Positions 26,248-35,111 of a stretch of DNA of 64,000 bases are shown piece by piece. A model generated the notes under the pieces. That model searched no databases. It saw nothing but the letters and a program-made list of their open reading frames with translations, and was not told the DNA's origin. Every line of letters starts with the position of its first letter. The stretch's first letter is position 1. The DNA is taken from contig NZ_LSGW01000094.1 in the NCBI RefSeq assembly GCF_001643305.1, positions 1-64,000 of the forward strand, in the 5' to 3' direction. The DNA comes from Aeromonas salmonicida subsp. salmonicida (lineage in GTDB: Bacteria > Pseudomonadota > Gammaproteobacteria > Enterobacterales > Aeromonadaceae). Position numbers and translations under genes: made by a program.

Positions 26248-27062
26248 TCAGACAATTAGCCCCGTTTGCGCCTCTCCCGCCAACAAGCGGGTCGCCGGAA
26301 AACGCAGGGCGGGATCCTGGCTGAAGAACTGACTTAGTTGCCGGTATACAGCGGGATAGACCTGCCGCAAGCGCAACGGATCGGTAAAGAAGCTCTCGCA
26401 GCACACGGCAAAAACTCGGCCGGATGCTCGGCGGCATAGGGATCGATAGCTGTTACCTCGTCGCGGGCCAGCTGGGCATTCATGGCATCGAACGCCTCCT
26501 GCAGGGCCTGGGTCCACTGGCGTGTATCCATGCCACTTGGCAGCGGCGGCGCACCGTCGGCATCTCCCCCCAGCATGTCGAGTTTATGAGCCAATTCGTG
26601 GATAACCAGGTTGAAGCCATCCCAATCCCCGTCCTGCTGCAACTCGCTCCAGGCCAGCACCAGCGGCCCCTGAGGCCAGGACTCCCCAGCGTTCTCTTCT
26701 TCCCACTCGCTCACCAGACCGAATTCATCCTGCACCTCCTGACGACGGACCACGGGTTCCGGGATCAATATGATTTCGTGAAAGCCACGATACCAGTCGA
26801 GACCAAGATGCAAAATGGGCAGCACCGCCTGCAAGGCCAATACCGCCTGCTGGCGGGAAGTCAGCTCAACCCCGAGTTGGGTCAGGGTCTTGCGGGCCAG
26901 AAATTGCTGCGCCAGAGCAATCAGCCGCAGCTGATCGTCTTTGGAAAATCCCTGCAAGATGGGCACCACAGCCAGGGCCTGTTGCCACTCCAGCGCTCGT
27001 GGGGCGCTCTCTTCCTGTCGGGACATACCACCAAACAGACTCCATAACCTGGACCAGAACAC
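26248..27062 (-). pseudogene. mtfA: MtfA-type zinc peptidase, frameshifted near the C-terminus
   Basis: The N-terminal two thirds match MtfA, a cytosolic aminopeptidase that binds the repressor Mlc. ILQGFSKDDQLRLIALAQQF is at the start, followed by GFHEIILIPEP, GPLVLAWSEL and the zinc site IHELAHKLDML. After AAEHPAEF the frame runs into unrelated residues and stops at 26334. The expected C-terminus (FAVCCESFFTDPLRLRQVYP and onward to a stop at 26248) lies in the next frame. Restoring one T to the five-T run (26410-26414 on the plus strand) gives a 271-residue protein, close to the 265 of Escherichia coli. The start is the GTG at 27062 behind AGAGGAG. The zinc site is intact but the C-terminal domain is lost. 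Confidence 0.8.
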
Positions 27063-27080
27063 GCAGACTCCTCTTGCCAA

Positions 27081-27518
27081 TCAAAATACTTTTACGAACC
27101 GCTTCGGACGCTCGAGGTAACCCTGAGACAGATAGAAACGATGGGCATCTTGCCGTTTGAGACTGCTGGACAATTCCAGCTGGCTGCAACCTTGCGCCAG
27201 GGCACGAGCTTCTGCCGTCGCCAGCAAGGCAGCCCCCACGCCAGCGCCTCTTGCACCTTCATCGACGACCAGCGCCGAGATCAGGCCCCAGTCTGGTGCA
27301 ACATGCAAGGGCCGCAGGCGATGCCACACCAGCACTCCCACTACCTCGACCTCGTGACAGGCGAGCAGCACCTCACGATCAGGAGCTGGCTGCAACCAGC
27401 GTTCAGCCACCTCGACCGGGCTGGCGGGGTAGCCAAGCTGCCCGAACAGGTAGGCCATGGCGACCGCATCCCCCTGCCCGGCGAGGCGGATCACATTGAG
27501 ATGGTTTTCTATTTTCAT
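27081..27518 (-). CDS. GNAT-family N-acetyltransferase
   Basis: About 145 residues with the GNAT fold. LISALVVDEGARGAGVGAAL (residues about 80-100) contains the acetyl-CoA pyrophosphate loop (R-G-A-G-V-G), followed by helix AEARALAQGCSQLELSSSL and the C-terminal HRFYLSQGYLERPKRFVK. The substrate is unknown. The ATG at 27518 is chosen over an upstream TTG. It ends 18 bp before the mtfA start, so the two genes probably share a transcript. Confidence 0.85.
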   Translation of the reverse strand: MKIENHLNVIRLAGQGDAVAMAYLFGQLGYPASPVEVAERWLQPAPDREVLLACHEVEVVGVLVWHRLRPLHVAPDWGLISALVVDEGARGAGVGAALLATAEARALAQGCSQLELSSSLKRQDAHRFYLSQGYLERPKRFVKVF

Positions 27519-27703
27519 CCTTGGCCTCAAATTTGCTGTGTCTCCGTTATCACCAATCCAGGTAGACGAGAGAGGAGATCATGGCGGGGATACCGGCTCA
27601 TCCCGACCAAAAGGACCATTTGTTAACGCCAACTCACAAATTAACAACATGACAACATATTTTGCTGGGAAGCCCTTGAACAAACCGATATGTTAAAACC
27701 CAC

Positions 27704-27816
27704 GGACTTGGCAGTTGAAAGTCCCGCTCAAGATTGAGTGACCCTCTTGGTCACTTACCATTTTAAGGGAGCGAGGCAAAGACCTCGCCAAGACAGCACA
27801 ACAAAGGAGTTGTTGT
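27704..27816 (+). promoter_or_regulatory. Structured leader of the alanine symporter gene (four hairpins)
   Basis: Four consecutive perfect stems are visible: GGACTT/AAGTCC (27704-27724), AGTGACC/GGTCACT (27737-27755), GCGAGG/CCTCGC (27771-27788) and ACAACA/TGTTGT (27798-27816). The last hairpin carries the AAGGAG ribosome-binding sequence in its loop. None has a terminator T-run. The leader does not match the glycine riboswitch pattern I know, although glycine riboswitches do control related symporters elsewhere. Confidence 0.5.
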
Positions 27817-27818
27817 AC

Positions 27819-29318
27819 ATGAATGAAATCGTCAATGCTATCAATGGTGTGATTTGGAGCCCTGCGCTCATCTATCTGTGCCTGGGGATAGGCCTCTACT
27901 TCTCCCTACGCACCCGTTTTTTACAACTACGCCACATGAAAGAGATGGTACGCCTGATGTTTGATGGCAAGAGCACCGATGCGGGTGTCTCCTCCTTCCA
28001 GGCGCTGGCCATGACGCTTGCGGGTCGGGTCGGTACCGGCAACATAGCCGGTGTCGCCACTGCCATCACCTTCGGTGGTCCGGGCGCCCTGTTCTGGATG
28101 TGGATGGTGGCCTTCCTCGGTGCCAGCTCCGCCTTCGTGGAGTCCACCCTGGGTCAGGTCTACAAAGAGAAGATCAACGGTGAGTACCGCGGTGGCCCAG
28201 CCTTTTATATCGAGAAAGGGCTTGGCATGAAGTGGTACGCCTGGACCTTCGCCATATCTACCATCTTTGCCTGCGGCGTGCTGCTGCCGGGGGTGCAAGC
28301 AAACTCCATCGGCTCCAGCCTGAAAACCGCCTTTGACATTGATCCAAACGTCACTGCCGCTGGTCTCGCTCTGCTGCTGGGCTTTATCATCTTCGGTGGC
28401 GTCAAACGGATTGCCAGCTTTGCCAGTACCGTAGTGCCCTTCATGGCGCTGGGCTACATCATAGTGGCCTGCGTCATCATAGCCCTCAACATCTCGGCAC
28501 TGCCGGGCGTGATCCTGCTGATCTGGAAGAGTGCCTTTGGTCTGGACGCCGGTTTTGGTGCCATTCTGGGTCTGGCCATCATGTGGGGCGTCAAGCGTGG
28601 GGTCTATTCCAACGAAGCGGGTCAAGGTACCGGCCCCCATGCCTCCTCTGCCGCCGCAGTGAGTCATCCGGCTAAACAAGGGCTGGTGCAGGCGTTTTCC
28701 GTCTACATCGACACCCTGTTTGTCTGCTCCGCCACCGGCTTCATGCTGCTGATCACCGGCCTTTACAACGTGCAAGGACCGGATGGCGCAGCCATTTACA
28801 CAGGCATCGCCGGCATTGCCGCAGGCCCTGGTTATGTACAGACCGCCATGGAGAGCATGATGCCGGGCTTTGGCAGCATCTTCGTGGCTATCGCGCTGTT
28901 CTTCTTCGCGTTCACCACCATAGTCGCCTACTACTACATCGCCGAAACCAACATCGCCTATATCAACCGCAAGATTAATCGCCCCTGGCTCACCTTCTTG
29001 CTGAAGATTGCTCTGATGGCAGCGACTGTCTACGGTACCGTCAAGACGGCAGATCTCGCTTGGGGTCTGGGAGACATAGGGGTAGGTCTGATGGCCTGGC
29101 TCAACATCATAGCCATCCTGCTGCTGCAAAAAACTGCTTTTATCTGCTTGAAAGACTATGAAGCACAGCAGGCTCAAGGGCTGGATCCCGTGTTCCACCC
29201 GGAGAAACTCGGTATCAAGAACGCCGATTACTGGACTGGTCGTCGCTCCGAGCAAAACCTGGAGCAAGAGCTGTCTGGCCACCCGTTCGAACCGGATCCG
29301 GATACCATTACCAAATAA
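27819..29318 (+). CDS. Sodium:alanine/glycine symporter, AGCS family
   Basis: A 499-residue inner-membrane carrier with about 11 hydrophobic segments. Family signatures include FQALAMTLAGRVGTGNIAGV (residues about 63-82), GAPFWMW-like GALFWMWMVAFLGASSAFVE, GGPAFYIEKGLG and GVYSNEAGQGTGPHAS. It imports alanine or glycine with sodium. The ATG at 27819 follows AAAGGAG. An open frame extends upstream through the structured leader but has no start signal. A terminator follows 18 bp after the stop. Confidence 0.93.
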   Translation: MNEIVNAINGVIWSPALIYLCLGIGLYFSLRTRFLQLRHMKEMVRLMFDGKSTDAGVSSFQALAMTLAGRVGTGNIAGVATAITFGGPGALFWMWMVAFLGASSAFVESTLGQVYKEKINGEYRGGPAFYIEKGLGMKWYAWTFAISTIFACGVLLPGVQANSIGSSLKTAFDIDPNVTAAGLALLLGFIIFGGVKRIASFASTVVPFMALGYIIVACVIIALNISALPGVILLIWKSAFGLDAGFGAILGLAIMWGVKRGVYSNEAGQGTGPHASSAAAVSHPAKQGLVQAFSVYIDTLFVCSATGFMLLITGLYNVQGPDGAAIYTGIAGIAAGPGYVQTAMESMMPGFGSIFVAIALFFFAFTTIVAYYYIAETNIAYINRKINRPWLTFLLKIALMAATVYGTVKTADLAWGLGDIGVGLMAWLNIIAILLLQKTAFICLKDYEAQQAQGLDPVFHPEKLGIKNADYWTGRRSEQNLEQELSGHPFEPDPDTITK

Positions 29319-29335
29319 GTGCAACGACACAACGA

Positions 29336-29361
29336 AAAATGGCAGCCTCGGCTGCCATTTT
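29336..29361 (+). terminator. Terminator of the alanine symporter gene
   Basis: AAAATGGCAGCC and GGCTGCCATTTT pair around a two-base turn, ending in TTTTATTTT. It is also symmetrical enough to serve the convergent crotonase gene. Confidence 0.88.
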
Positions 29362-29397
29362 ATTTTGCTGTGTTCTTTACCGCTTCCCTTTACCACG

Positions 29398-30204
29398 TCA
29401 GAGGGCGTTGCGCCTCGGCCCAAACGGCAGGCGCCAGCGAAACAGGCTGTTGAACGTGGCGCGCCACTGATTGGGTCGGCCCAGGATCTGCTTTTGCAAG
29501 CGGGTCTCTTCCTTGAGCATCACCTCATCGCTGCGAGCCCAGGCCTGCTGGTAGAGCTGCTTGATCCCCGCCAGCGCATCCGGCGACTTGGTGATGAGGG
29601 TGCGGGCAAACTCCCGCGCCTCGGTCAGCGGATCCTCGCATACCCGGCTTACCAACCCGAGGGACTTGGCCTCAAGGGCATCGCACTCGCGCCCGCTCAT
29701 GGCAAGCTCCATGGCGGTATCCACCCCCATCAGGTTACGCAGGGTGACGCAGCCACTCATGTCGGGAATGATGCCCCACTTGATCTCCATCACGGAGAAG
29801 CGACAATCCGGGGTGCTGAACCGGAAGTCTGCGCCGAGGGCAATCTGCAAGCCGCCGCCAAAGCACACCCCCTGGGTCACGGCAATCACAGGCACCGGCA
29901 ACTGGTGCCAGCCATAGGCGACCCGCTGCGCCAGATTGGTTGCCTCATCCGCCTCGCGCTTGAGTATGTCCAGGGCCGCCACCGGCTGCTTGAGCATGGA
30001 TTTCACATCCAGACCGGCGCAGAAGGCGCGCCCTTCCCCATACAGGATCACCGCCCGCAGTCCTTTGTGTTGCTGCAACTCGGCGAGCGTCTGGTCGATG
30101 GCGCCAAACATGCTTCTATCCAGCGCATTGAGCTTGTCCCCCCGCGCCAGCATCACCTCGGCGATACCGTCCCGGATCTCGCACTTGACCCTTGGTTTTT
30201 CCAT
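29398..30204 (-). CDS. Crotonase/enoyl-CoA hydratase family protein
   Basis: A 268-residue crotonase-fold protein. ARGDKLNALDRSMF and GRAFCAGLDVKSMLK form the CoA site; QGVCFGGGLQIALGADFRF forms the second oxyanion motif. At the two catalytic-Glu positions of true hydratases it has Gln (GGGLQIAL) and Asp (IPDMSG), so dehydrating activity is doubtful and an isomerase, hydrolase or other reaction is likelier. The ATG at 30204 has a purine-rich GGAGAGGGAA upstream. It stands alone, convergent with the symporter gene and divergent from the DUF294 gene. Confidence 0.85.
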   Translation of the reverse strand: MEKPRVKCEIRDGIAEVMLARGDKLNALDRSMFGAIDQTLAELQQHKGLRAVILYGEGRAFCAGLDVKSMLKQPVAALDILKREADEATNLAQRVAYGWHQLPVPVIAVTQGVCFGGGLQIALGADFRFSTPDCRFSVMEIKWGIIPDMSGCVTLRNLMGVDTAMELAMSGRECDALEAKSLGLVSRVCEDPLTEAREFARTLITKSPDALAGIKQLYQQAWARSDEVMLKEETRLQKQILGRPNQWRATFNSLFRWRLPFGPRRNAL

Positions 30205-30386
30205 TTCCCTCTCCGCTCCTTGAATCAAACTGGTCATACCACCACGTTATCAGAGTGTTATTGCGAGGTACAGCGAGGCCACCATTTTCCCGCTTCCTGT
30301 TGCAGGCAAGGTGTGCGACTAAAGTCGGCTGGCTCCTGCGTCACGGCTTTGTCAGACTGATCTGACGCCACAGGCCAAGGATTGCC

Positions 30387-32174
30387 ATGACTAGCTTGTT
30401 CAACTTTGCCCGCCCCCCATTTGATGTACTGAATGCAGAGCAGCGTGAGCGGCTCGAACAGCACCTCTCCATCTGCTATTTTCGCGCGGGACAGACGGTG
30501 TTGAACGCCGGTGATGCCCCACCCGGCCTCTACCTCATCATCAAGGGAGCGGTGGAGGAATCCGCGACCCATCACCATTTTGGCGATTACGGGGTCGACG
30601 ATCTGTTTGATGTGCGCGCCCAGTTTGATGGCCGCTGTCGCCACCAGTTCAACGCACTGGAAGATACCCTCTGCCAGCTCATTCCCCACGCCGAGTTTCG
30701 GGCACTGTGCGACAGCAATCCGGTGCTGGCTGGCTACTTCACCGCCAGCCTGGCCGAACGACAACAGCAACAAGAGCAGCGCGAACAGCTGGGCCAGAAG
30801 AATCTGGCGGAATTTATCCTGACCCGGATTGAACCCGGTCATCTGCAAGCACCGCTCGTCGTCGAAAACCGGCTCAGCCTGCTGGCGGCCACCGAGGCCA
30901 TGGTGGCCAAGGGCACGGATTGCCTGCTCTACCCCGCTCACGATGGCAGCCTGACCCTGGCTACCCGCAAGACATTGCTGCACGCCCTCACCCTGAAGGG
31001 GCTGCCGCTGACGGCACCGCTCGCCGTGCTGACCCCGGCACCACTGATTGGCCTGCCACTGGGCAGCTATCTGTTTGATGCCCTGTTATTGATGACCCGT
31101 CATCGCATCAAGCGGCTAGTCATCTGGCAACAAGGTGAAGTGATGGGCATCTTGCAGTTGGCACAGGTGCTGGGGCTCTTCTCCACCCACTCCCATGTGT
31201 TGACCCTGCGCATCGCCCGCGCCGATACACTGCCCGCACTGGAAGCGGTGGCCCGGGAGCAGCAACAACTGACCCGATCCCTGTTTGGTCAGGGTATCCA
31301 CACCGCCTTTTTGATGAAACTCATCGCCACCATCAACGAGCAATTGATCGCCAAGGCCTTTTCTCTGGTGATCCCGCCCGAGGTACAGGACAAGGTGTGC
31401 CTGCTGATGCTGGGCTCGGAGGGACGCGGCGAACAGATCCTCAAAACAGATCAGGACAATGCCCTGATCCTGCCTGCCGACCTGCACTGGCCCAGTCAAC
31501 AGAAAGATCTGGCCGCCTTCAGCGCACTGCTTGAGCAACTCGGTTACCCTCCCTGCTCCGGCCAGGTGATGGTCAACAATCCCCTATGGGTGAAAGAGGT
31601 GACACAGTGGCAGAGCGGGATTGAGCAGGCCTGCCTCGCAGCAAACGAAGCCAGCCTGCTCTGGCTCGCCACCCTGGCCGATGCTCACCCTATCGCCGGA
31701 GATCGCAACCTGCTCCCTCCCATCGCCCGTCAACTGCGGGAGCAGCTTGCCGACAGGCGGGATCTGCTGGCGGAGATGGTCAGACCGGCAGTGGCGTTTC
31801 ATGCGCCGCTCACCCTGCTTGGCCGGCTGGAACGCTCCGCTGATGGGCTGGATCTCAAGCGGGGCGGACTGTTCCCCCTGGTCCATGGCATCCGTATGCT
31901 GGCACTGGAGGCGACCATTATGGAGACCTCGACCCTGGGGCGCATCGAGGCACTGGTGGCGGCAGAACGACTTAGCGCCAGCTATGGTGACAATCTGGCA
32001 GAGGCATTTCGACTCTTTATCCGTCTGCGATTGCGCAGCCAGCTCAAGGGAGGAGAGAGCCGGGTACAGGTCAATGAACTCAGCCACGGCGAGCGGGATC
32101 TGCTGCGTCAGGCACTGCATCAGGTAAAGAAATTCCAGCAGTGGCTCACCTTGCACTTTCGTCTGAGACAATAG
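30387..32174 (+). CDS. Cyclic-nucleotide-binding/DUF294 nucleotidyltransferase-like protein
   Basis: A 595-residue cytosolic protein. A cyclic-nucleotide-binding-like domain is at residues about 8-125 (AGDAPPGLYLIIKGAVEES), then a CBS-like pair about 150-270. A DUF294 nucleotidyltransferase-type domain follows, with LGSEGRGEQILKTDQDNALI at about 340-360 (the G-S-x-G-R-x-E and D-x-D pattern). A helical DUF294 C-terminal domain completes it. The combination resembles GlnD-like signal proteins. It is followed by a DnaQ-like exonuclease gene and yjcH-actP, a gene order seen near acetate permease genes in other gammaproteobacteria. It probably senses a metabolic signal; the target is unknown. Confidence 0.85.
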   Translation: MTSLFNFARPPFDVLNAEQRERLEQHLSICYFRAGQTVLNAGDAPPGLYLIIKGAVEESATHHHFGDYGVDDLFDVRAQFDGRCRHQFNALEDTLCQLIPHAEFRALCDSNPVLAGYFTASLAERQQQQEQREQLGQKNLAEFILTRIEPGHLQAPLVVENRLSLLAATEAMVAKGTDCLLYPAHDGSLTLATRKTLLHALTLKGLPLTAPLAVLTPAPLIGLPLGSYLFDALLLMTRHRIKRLVIWQQGEVMGILQLAQVLGLFSTHSHVLTLRIARADTLPALEAVAREQQQLTRSLFGQGIHTAFLMKLIATINEQLIAKAFSLVIPPEVQDKVCLLMLGSEGRGEQILKTDQDNALILPADLHWPSQQKDLAAFSALLEQLGYPPCSGQVMVNNPLWVKEVTQWQSGIEQACLAANEASLLWLATLADAHPIAGDRNLLPPIARQLREQLADRRDLLAEMVRPAVAFHAPLTLLGRLERSADGLDLKRGGLFPLVHGIRMLALEATIMETSTLGRIEALVAAERLSASYGDNLAEAFRLFIRLRLRSQLKGGESRVQVNELSHGERDLLRQALHQVKKFQQWLTLHFRLRQ

Positions 32175-32176
32175 GC

Positions 32177-32803
32177 ATGTGGAGCCGCGCTCGACGCTAC
32201 TGGCATGGCCGTGCTTTCCGAACTGGCGAGTTCGCCCCGCTCTTTGCCCTGCCACCAGAGGATGAGCTGATTGCCCTCGATTTTGAAACCACCAGCCTGG
32301 ATCCTGCCCGGGCCGAGATCGTTTCCATCGGGGCGGTGCGCATCAAGGGTAACCGGATATTGACCGGCGAAGCGCTCTCACTGCGGGTACAAGCCCCCGC
32401 CAGCCTGAACGCGCAATCCGTGGTGATCCACGGCCTGCGCCATCAGGATCTGCAACAGGGCATGAGGCTGGAAGCCGCACTGCGCCAGCTGTTGGCCTTT
32501 ATCGGCCCACGTGAACTGGTGGGATATCACATCGCCTACGATCTGCGCATTCTCAACCTGGCCTGCCAGAAACAGTGGGGGCTGACCCTTGCCCAACAAG
32601 GGATAGAGGTGAGCCGGCTCTACCACGACCACCTCTATCGCCGCTATCCCGACGCGGTCATCGACCTGCATCTGGCCGCCATCCGCCAGCACCTGAACTT
32701 GCCTTCCCTGCCCGTACACGACGCCCTGAGCGATGCCATCACGGCTGCTCTTATTTACCTGCGCCTGACCCAAGGCGGGCCACTGGCTTATCCCAAAGTC
32801 TAA
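32177..32803 (+). CDS. 3'-5' exonuclease, DnaQ/PolC-like
   Basis: A 208-residue DEDDh exonuclease. Exo I is IALDFETTSLDP (residues about 36-47), Exo II LVGYHIAYDLRIL (about 115), and Exo III HDALSDAITAAL (about 185), with His five residues before the last Asp. This is the fold of the DNA polymerase III epsilon subunit, but the protein is a stand-alone version linked to the DUF294 gene. The ATG at 32177 follows two bases after the DUF294 stop, so the pair is translationally linked. Confidence 0.88.
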   Translation: MWSRARRYWHGRAFRTGEFAPLFALPPEDELIALDFETTSLDPARAEIVSIGAVRIKGNRILTGEALSLRVQAPASLNAQSVVIHGLRHQDLQQGMRLEAALRQLLAFIGPRELVGYHIAYDLRILNLACQKQWGLTLAQQGIEVSRLYHDHLYRRYPDAVIDLHLAAIRQHLNLPSLPVHDALSDAITAALIYLRLTQGGPLAYPKV

Positions 32804-32842
32804 TTGCCCATAAATAACATTTAATTCACATTTTGATTACAT

Positions 32843-32859
32843 GAGCAGGGTGCCTGCTC
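32843..32859 (+). other. Perfect hairpin upstream of yjcH-actP
   Basis: GAGCAGG and CCTGCTC form a 7-bp stem with a GTG loop, 52 bp before the yjcH start. No T-run follows, so it is more likely a leader element or mRNA-stabilising stem than a terminator. Confidence 0.4.
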
Positions 32860-32911
32860 GGTAGGGACTTCCCTTCATCCACCGCTGACACTTATGTCAT
32901 GGAGAACTGCA

Positions 32912-33223
32912 ATGGAACAGCAACGTTACTTGAGGATCCAGCAAGATCCCCACTTCCAGGAGTTGGTGGCCAAACGCCAGCGCTTTGCCTGGACCCTCTC
33001 CATCCTGATGCTGGGGCTCTACCTAGCCTTCATCCTGCTCATCGCTTTTGCCCCCGGCTGGCTTGGCACCCCCTTGAGCGAGGGCTCCACCATCACCCGT
33101 GGTATTCCGGTGGGAGTGGGACTGATCCTATCTTCCTTCGTACTGACCGGCATCTATGTATTCCGGGCCAACGGCGAGTTCGACGAGCTGAACCAGAAGA
33201 TCCTCAAGGGAGTGCAATCATGA
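32912..33223 (+). CDS. yjcH: DUF485 small membrane protein (YjcH-like)
   Basis: A 103-residue protein with two membrane helices ([20 protein letters not shown] and [18 protein letters not shown]) and soluble ends, matching DUF485. Family members are almost always encoded just upstream of ActP-type permeases. The ATG at 32912 has GGAGAA upstream; an in-frame ATG six codons earlier is less well placed. The stop overlaps the actP start (ATGA). Confidence 0.92.
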   Translation: MEQQRYLRIQQDPHFQELVAKRQRFAWTLSILMLGLYLAFILLIAFAPGWLGTPLSEGSTITRGIPVGVGLILSSFVLTGIYVFRANGEFDELNQKILKGVQS

Positions 33224-34875
33224 AAGGCAAGTCTCTGCTGTTGCTGGCCTCGCTGGCCTCTTCCCCCTTGCTGGCGGCCGAGGCGCTGACCGGTGACGTC
33301 AATCGCCAACCCCTCAACATCTCTGCCATAGTGATGTTCGTGATCTTCGTGGCGGGTACCCTGTTCATTACCTATTGGGCCTCCAAGCGTAACCGCTCCG
33401 CCTCCGATTATTATGCCGCTGGCGGACGCATCACCGGCTTTCAAAACGGTCTGGCCATCGCCGGTGACTACATGTCTGCCGCCTCTTTCCTCGGTATCTC
33501 CGCTCTGGTTTACACCTCGGGCTACGATGGCCTCATTTACTCCATCGGCTTTTTGGTGGGCTGGCCCATCATACTGTTCCTGATCGCGGAGCGGCTGCGC
33601 AATCTCGGCAAATATACTTTTGCTGATGTGGCTTCCTACCGCCTCAAACAGACCTCTGTGCGCAGCCTCTCCGCCAGCGGCTCCCTGGTGGTAGTGGCCC
33701 TCTACCTCATCGCCCAGATGGTGGGTGCGGGCAAACTCATCGAGCTGCTGTTCGGCCTGCAATACCATGTGGCTGTGGTGCTGGTCGGCATACTGATGGT
33801 GCTCTATGTGTTGTTTGGCGGCATGCTGGCCACCACCTGGGTGCAGATCATCAAGGCGGTGATGCTGCTCTCCGGTGCCAGCTTCATGGCCATCATGGTG
33901 ATGAAGTCCGTCAACTTCGATATCGGTGCCCTGTTCAGCGAAGCGGTCAAGGTACATGAGAAGGGTATCGCCATCATGAGTCCGGGTGGGCTGGTGTCTG
34001 ATCCCATCTCCGCCATCTCGCTGGGTCTGGCGCTGATGTTCGGTACCGCCGGTCTACCCCACATACTGATGCGTTTCTTCACAGTGAGCGACGCCAAGGA
34101 AGCCCGTAAATCTGTGTTCTATGCCACCGGCTTCATCGGCTACTTCTACATCCTGACCTTCATCATCGGCTTTGGCGCCATTTTGCTGGTCAGCACCAAC
34201 CCTGACTTCAAGGACGCTACCGGCGCCCTGCTGGGCGGCACCAATATGGCAGCCATTCATCTGGCCGATGCAGTCGGTGGCAGCCTGTTCCTCGGCTTCA
34301 TCTCCGCCGTTGCGTTCGCCACCATACTGGCGGTGGTCGCGGGCTTGACCCTGGCAGGTGCTTCTGCGGTCTCCCACGATATCTATGCCAGCGTCATCAA
34401 GAAGGGCAAGGCCAACGAAACAGACGAGCTGCGCGTTTCCAAGTACACCACTGTGGTGCTGGGGGTGGTCGCCATCGGTCTGGGGATCCTGTTCGAGAAG
34501 CAGAACATCGCCTTCATGGTCGGACTGGCCTTCTCCATTGCGGCGAGCTGCAACTTCCCTGTGCTCTTCCTCTCCATGTTCTGGTCCCGTCTGACGACGC
34601 GCGGTGCCGTCTTCGGTGGCTGGCTCGGTCTGGTCAGTGCTGTCAGCCTGATGGTGCTGGGCCCGACCGTGTGGGTGAAGGTACTGGGTCATGCAGAAGC
34701 TATCTTCCCCTACGAGTACCCTGCCCTCTTCTCCATGGCAGTGGCTTTCATCGGGATCTGGCTGTTCTCTGTCACCGACAAGTCCGAGAATGCGGCAGAC
34801 GAACATGCCAAGTTCCAGCCCCAGTTCATCCGTTCACAAACCGGGCTCGGTGCCTCCGGCGCGACAGCCCACTAA
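33220..34875 (+). CDS. actP: Cation/acetate symporter ActP
   Basis: A 551-residue sodium-solute-symporter family protein. It has a signal-like N-terminus ([20 protein letters not shown]) and about 13 membrane segments. Typical segments are [40 protein letters not shown] and [20 protein letters not shown]. It scavenges acetate and other short carboxylates with a cation. The ATG overlaps the DUF485 stop by four bases. A terminator follows 19 bp after the stop. No acs gene is in the window. Confidence 0.95.
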   Translation: MKGKSLLLLASLASSPLLAAEALTGDVNRQPLNISAIVMFVIFVAGTLFITYWASKRNRSASDYYAAGGRITGFQNGLAIAGDYMSAASFLGISALVYTSGYDGLIYSIGFLVGWPIILFLIAERLRNLGKYTFADVASYRLKQTSVRSLSASGSLVVVALYLIAQMVGAGKLIELLFGLQYHVAVVLVGILMVLYVLFGGMLATTWVQIIKAVMLLSGASFMAIMVMKSVNFDIGALFSEAVKVHEKGIAIMSPGGLVSDPISAISLGLALMFGTAGLPHILMRFFTVSDAKEARKSVFYATGFIGYFYILTFIIGFGAILLVSTNPDFKDATGALLGGTNMAAIHLADAVGGSLFLGFISAVAFATILAVVAGLTLAGASAVSHDIYASVIKKGKANETDELRVSKYTTVVLGVVAIGLGILFEKQNIAFMVGLAFSIAASCNFPVLFLSMFWSRLTTRGAVFGGWLGLVSAVSLMVLGPTVWVKVLGHAEAIFPYEYPALFSMAVAFIGIWLFSVTDKSENAADEHAKFQPQFIRSQTGLGASGATAH

Positions 34876-34894
34876 CCACAACTTACCTTGTTGC

Positions 34895-34919
34895 AAGCCG
34901 GCCCTGCGCCGGCTTTTTT
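34895..34919 (+). terminator. Terminator of yjcH-actP
   Basis: AAGCCGGC and GCCGGCTT form an 8-bp stem with a CCTGC loop and a six-T run. Confidence 0.9.
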
Positions 34920-35003
34920 CATGGCCGACGCTCACGGACGATTCCCCCCATGCCATGAGAACCGGTCACTGACTTCATCAAAACGTTCAGAGGACTTGCC
35001 ACC

Positions 35004-35037
35004 TGATCTGTGCCCTGCCCGCAATGGGGCCAGATCA
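35004..35037 (+). other. Hairpin in the ybiT upstream region
   Basis: TGATCTG and CAGATCA bracket an inner GCCC/GGGGC stem. The GATCTGTGCC half is repeated at 35062-35071, just before a CATAAT hexamer. It may be a transcriptional terminator relic, an operator or part of the ybiT leader. Confidence 0.35.
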
Positions 35038-35111
35038 CAGTTCTTGCTAAAACTTTCGGGGGATCTGTGCCATAATGCGCGCCATTTGACAGACCAACCG
35101 GGACACTTACT

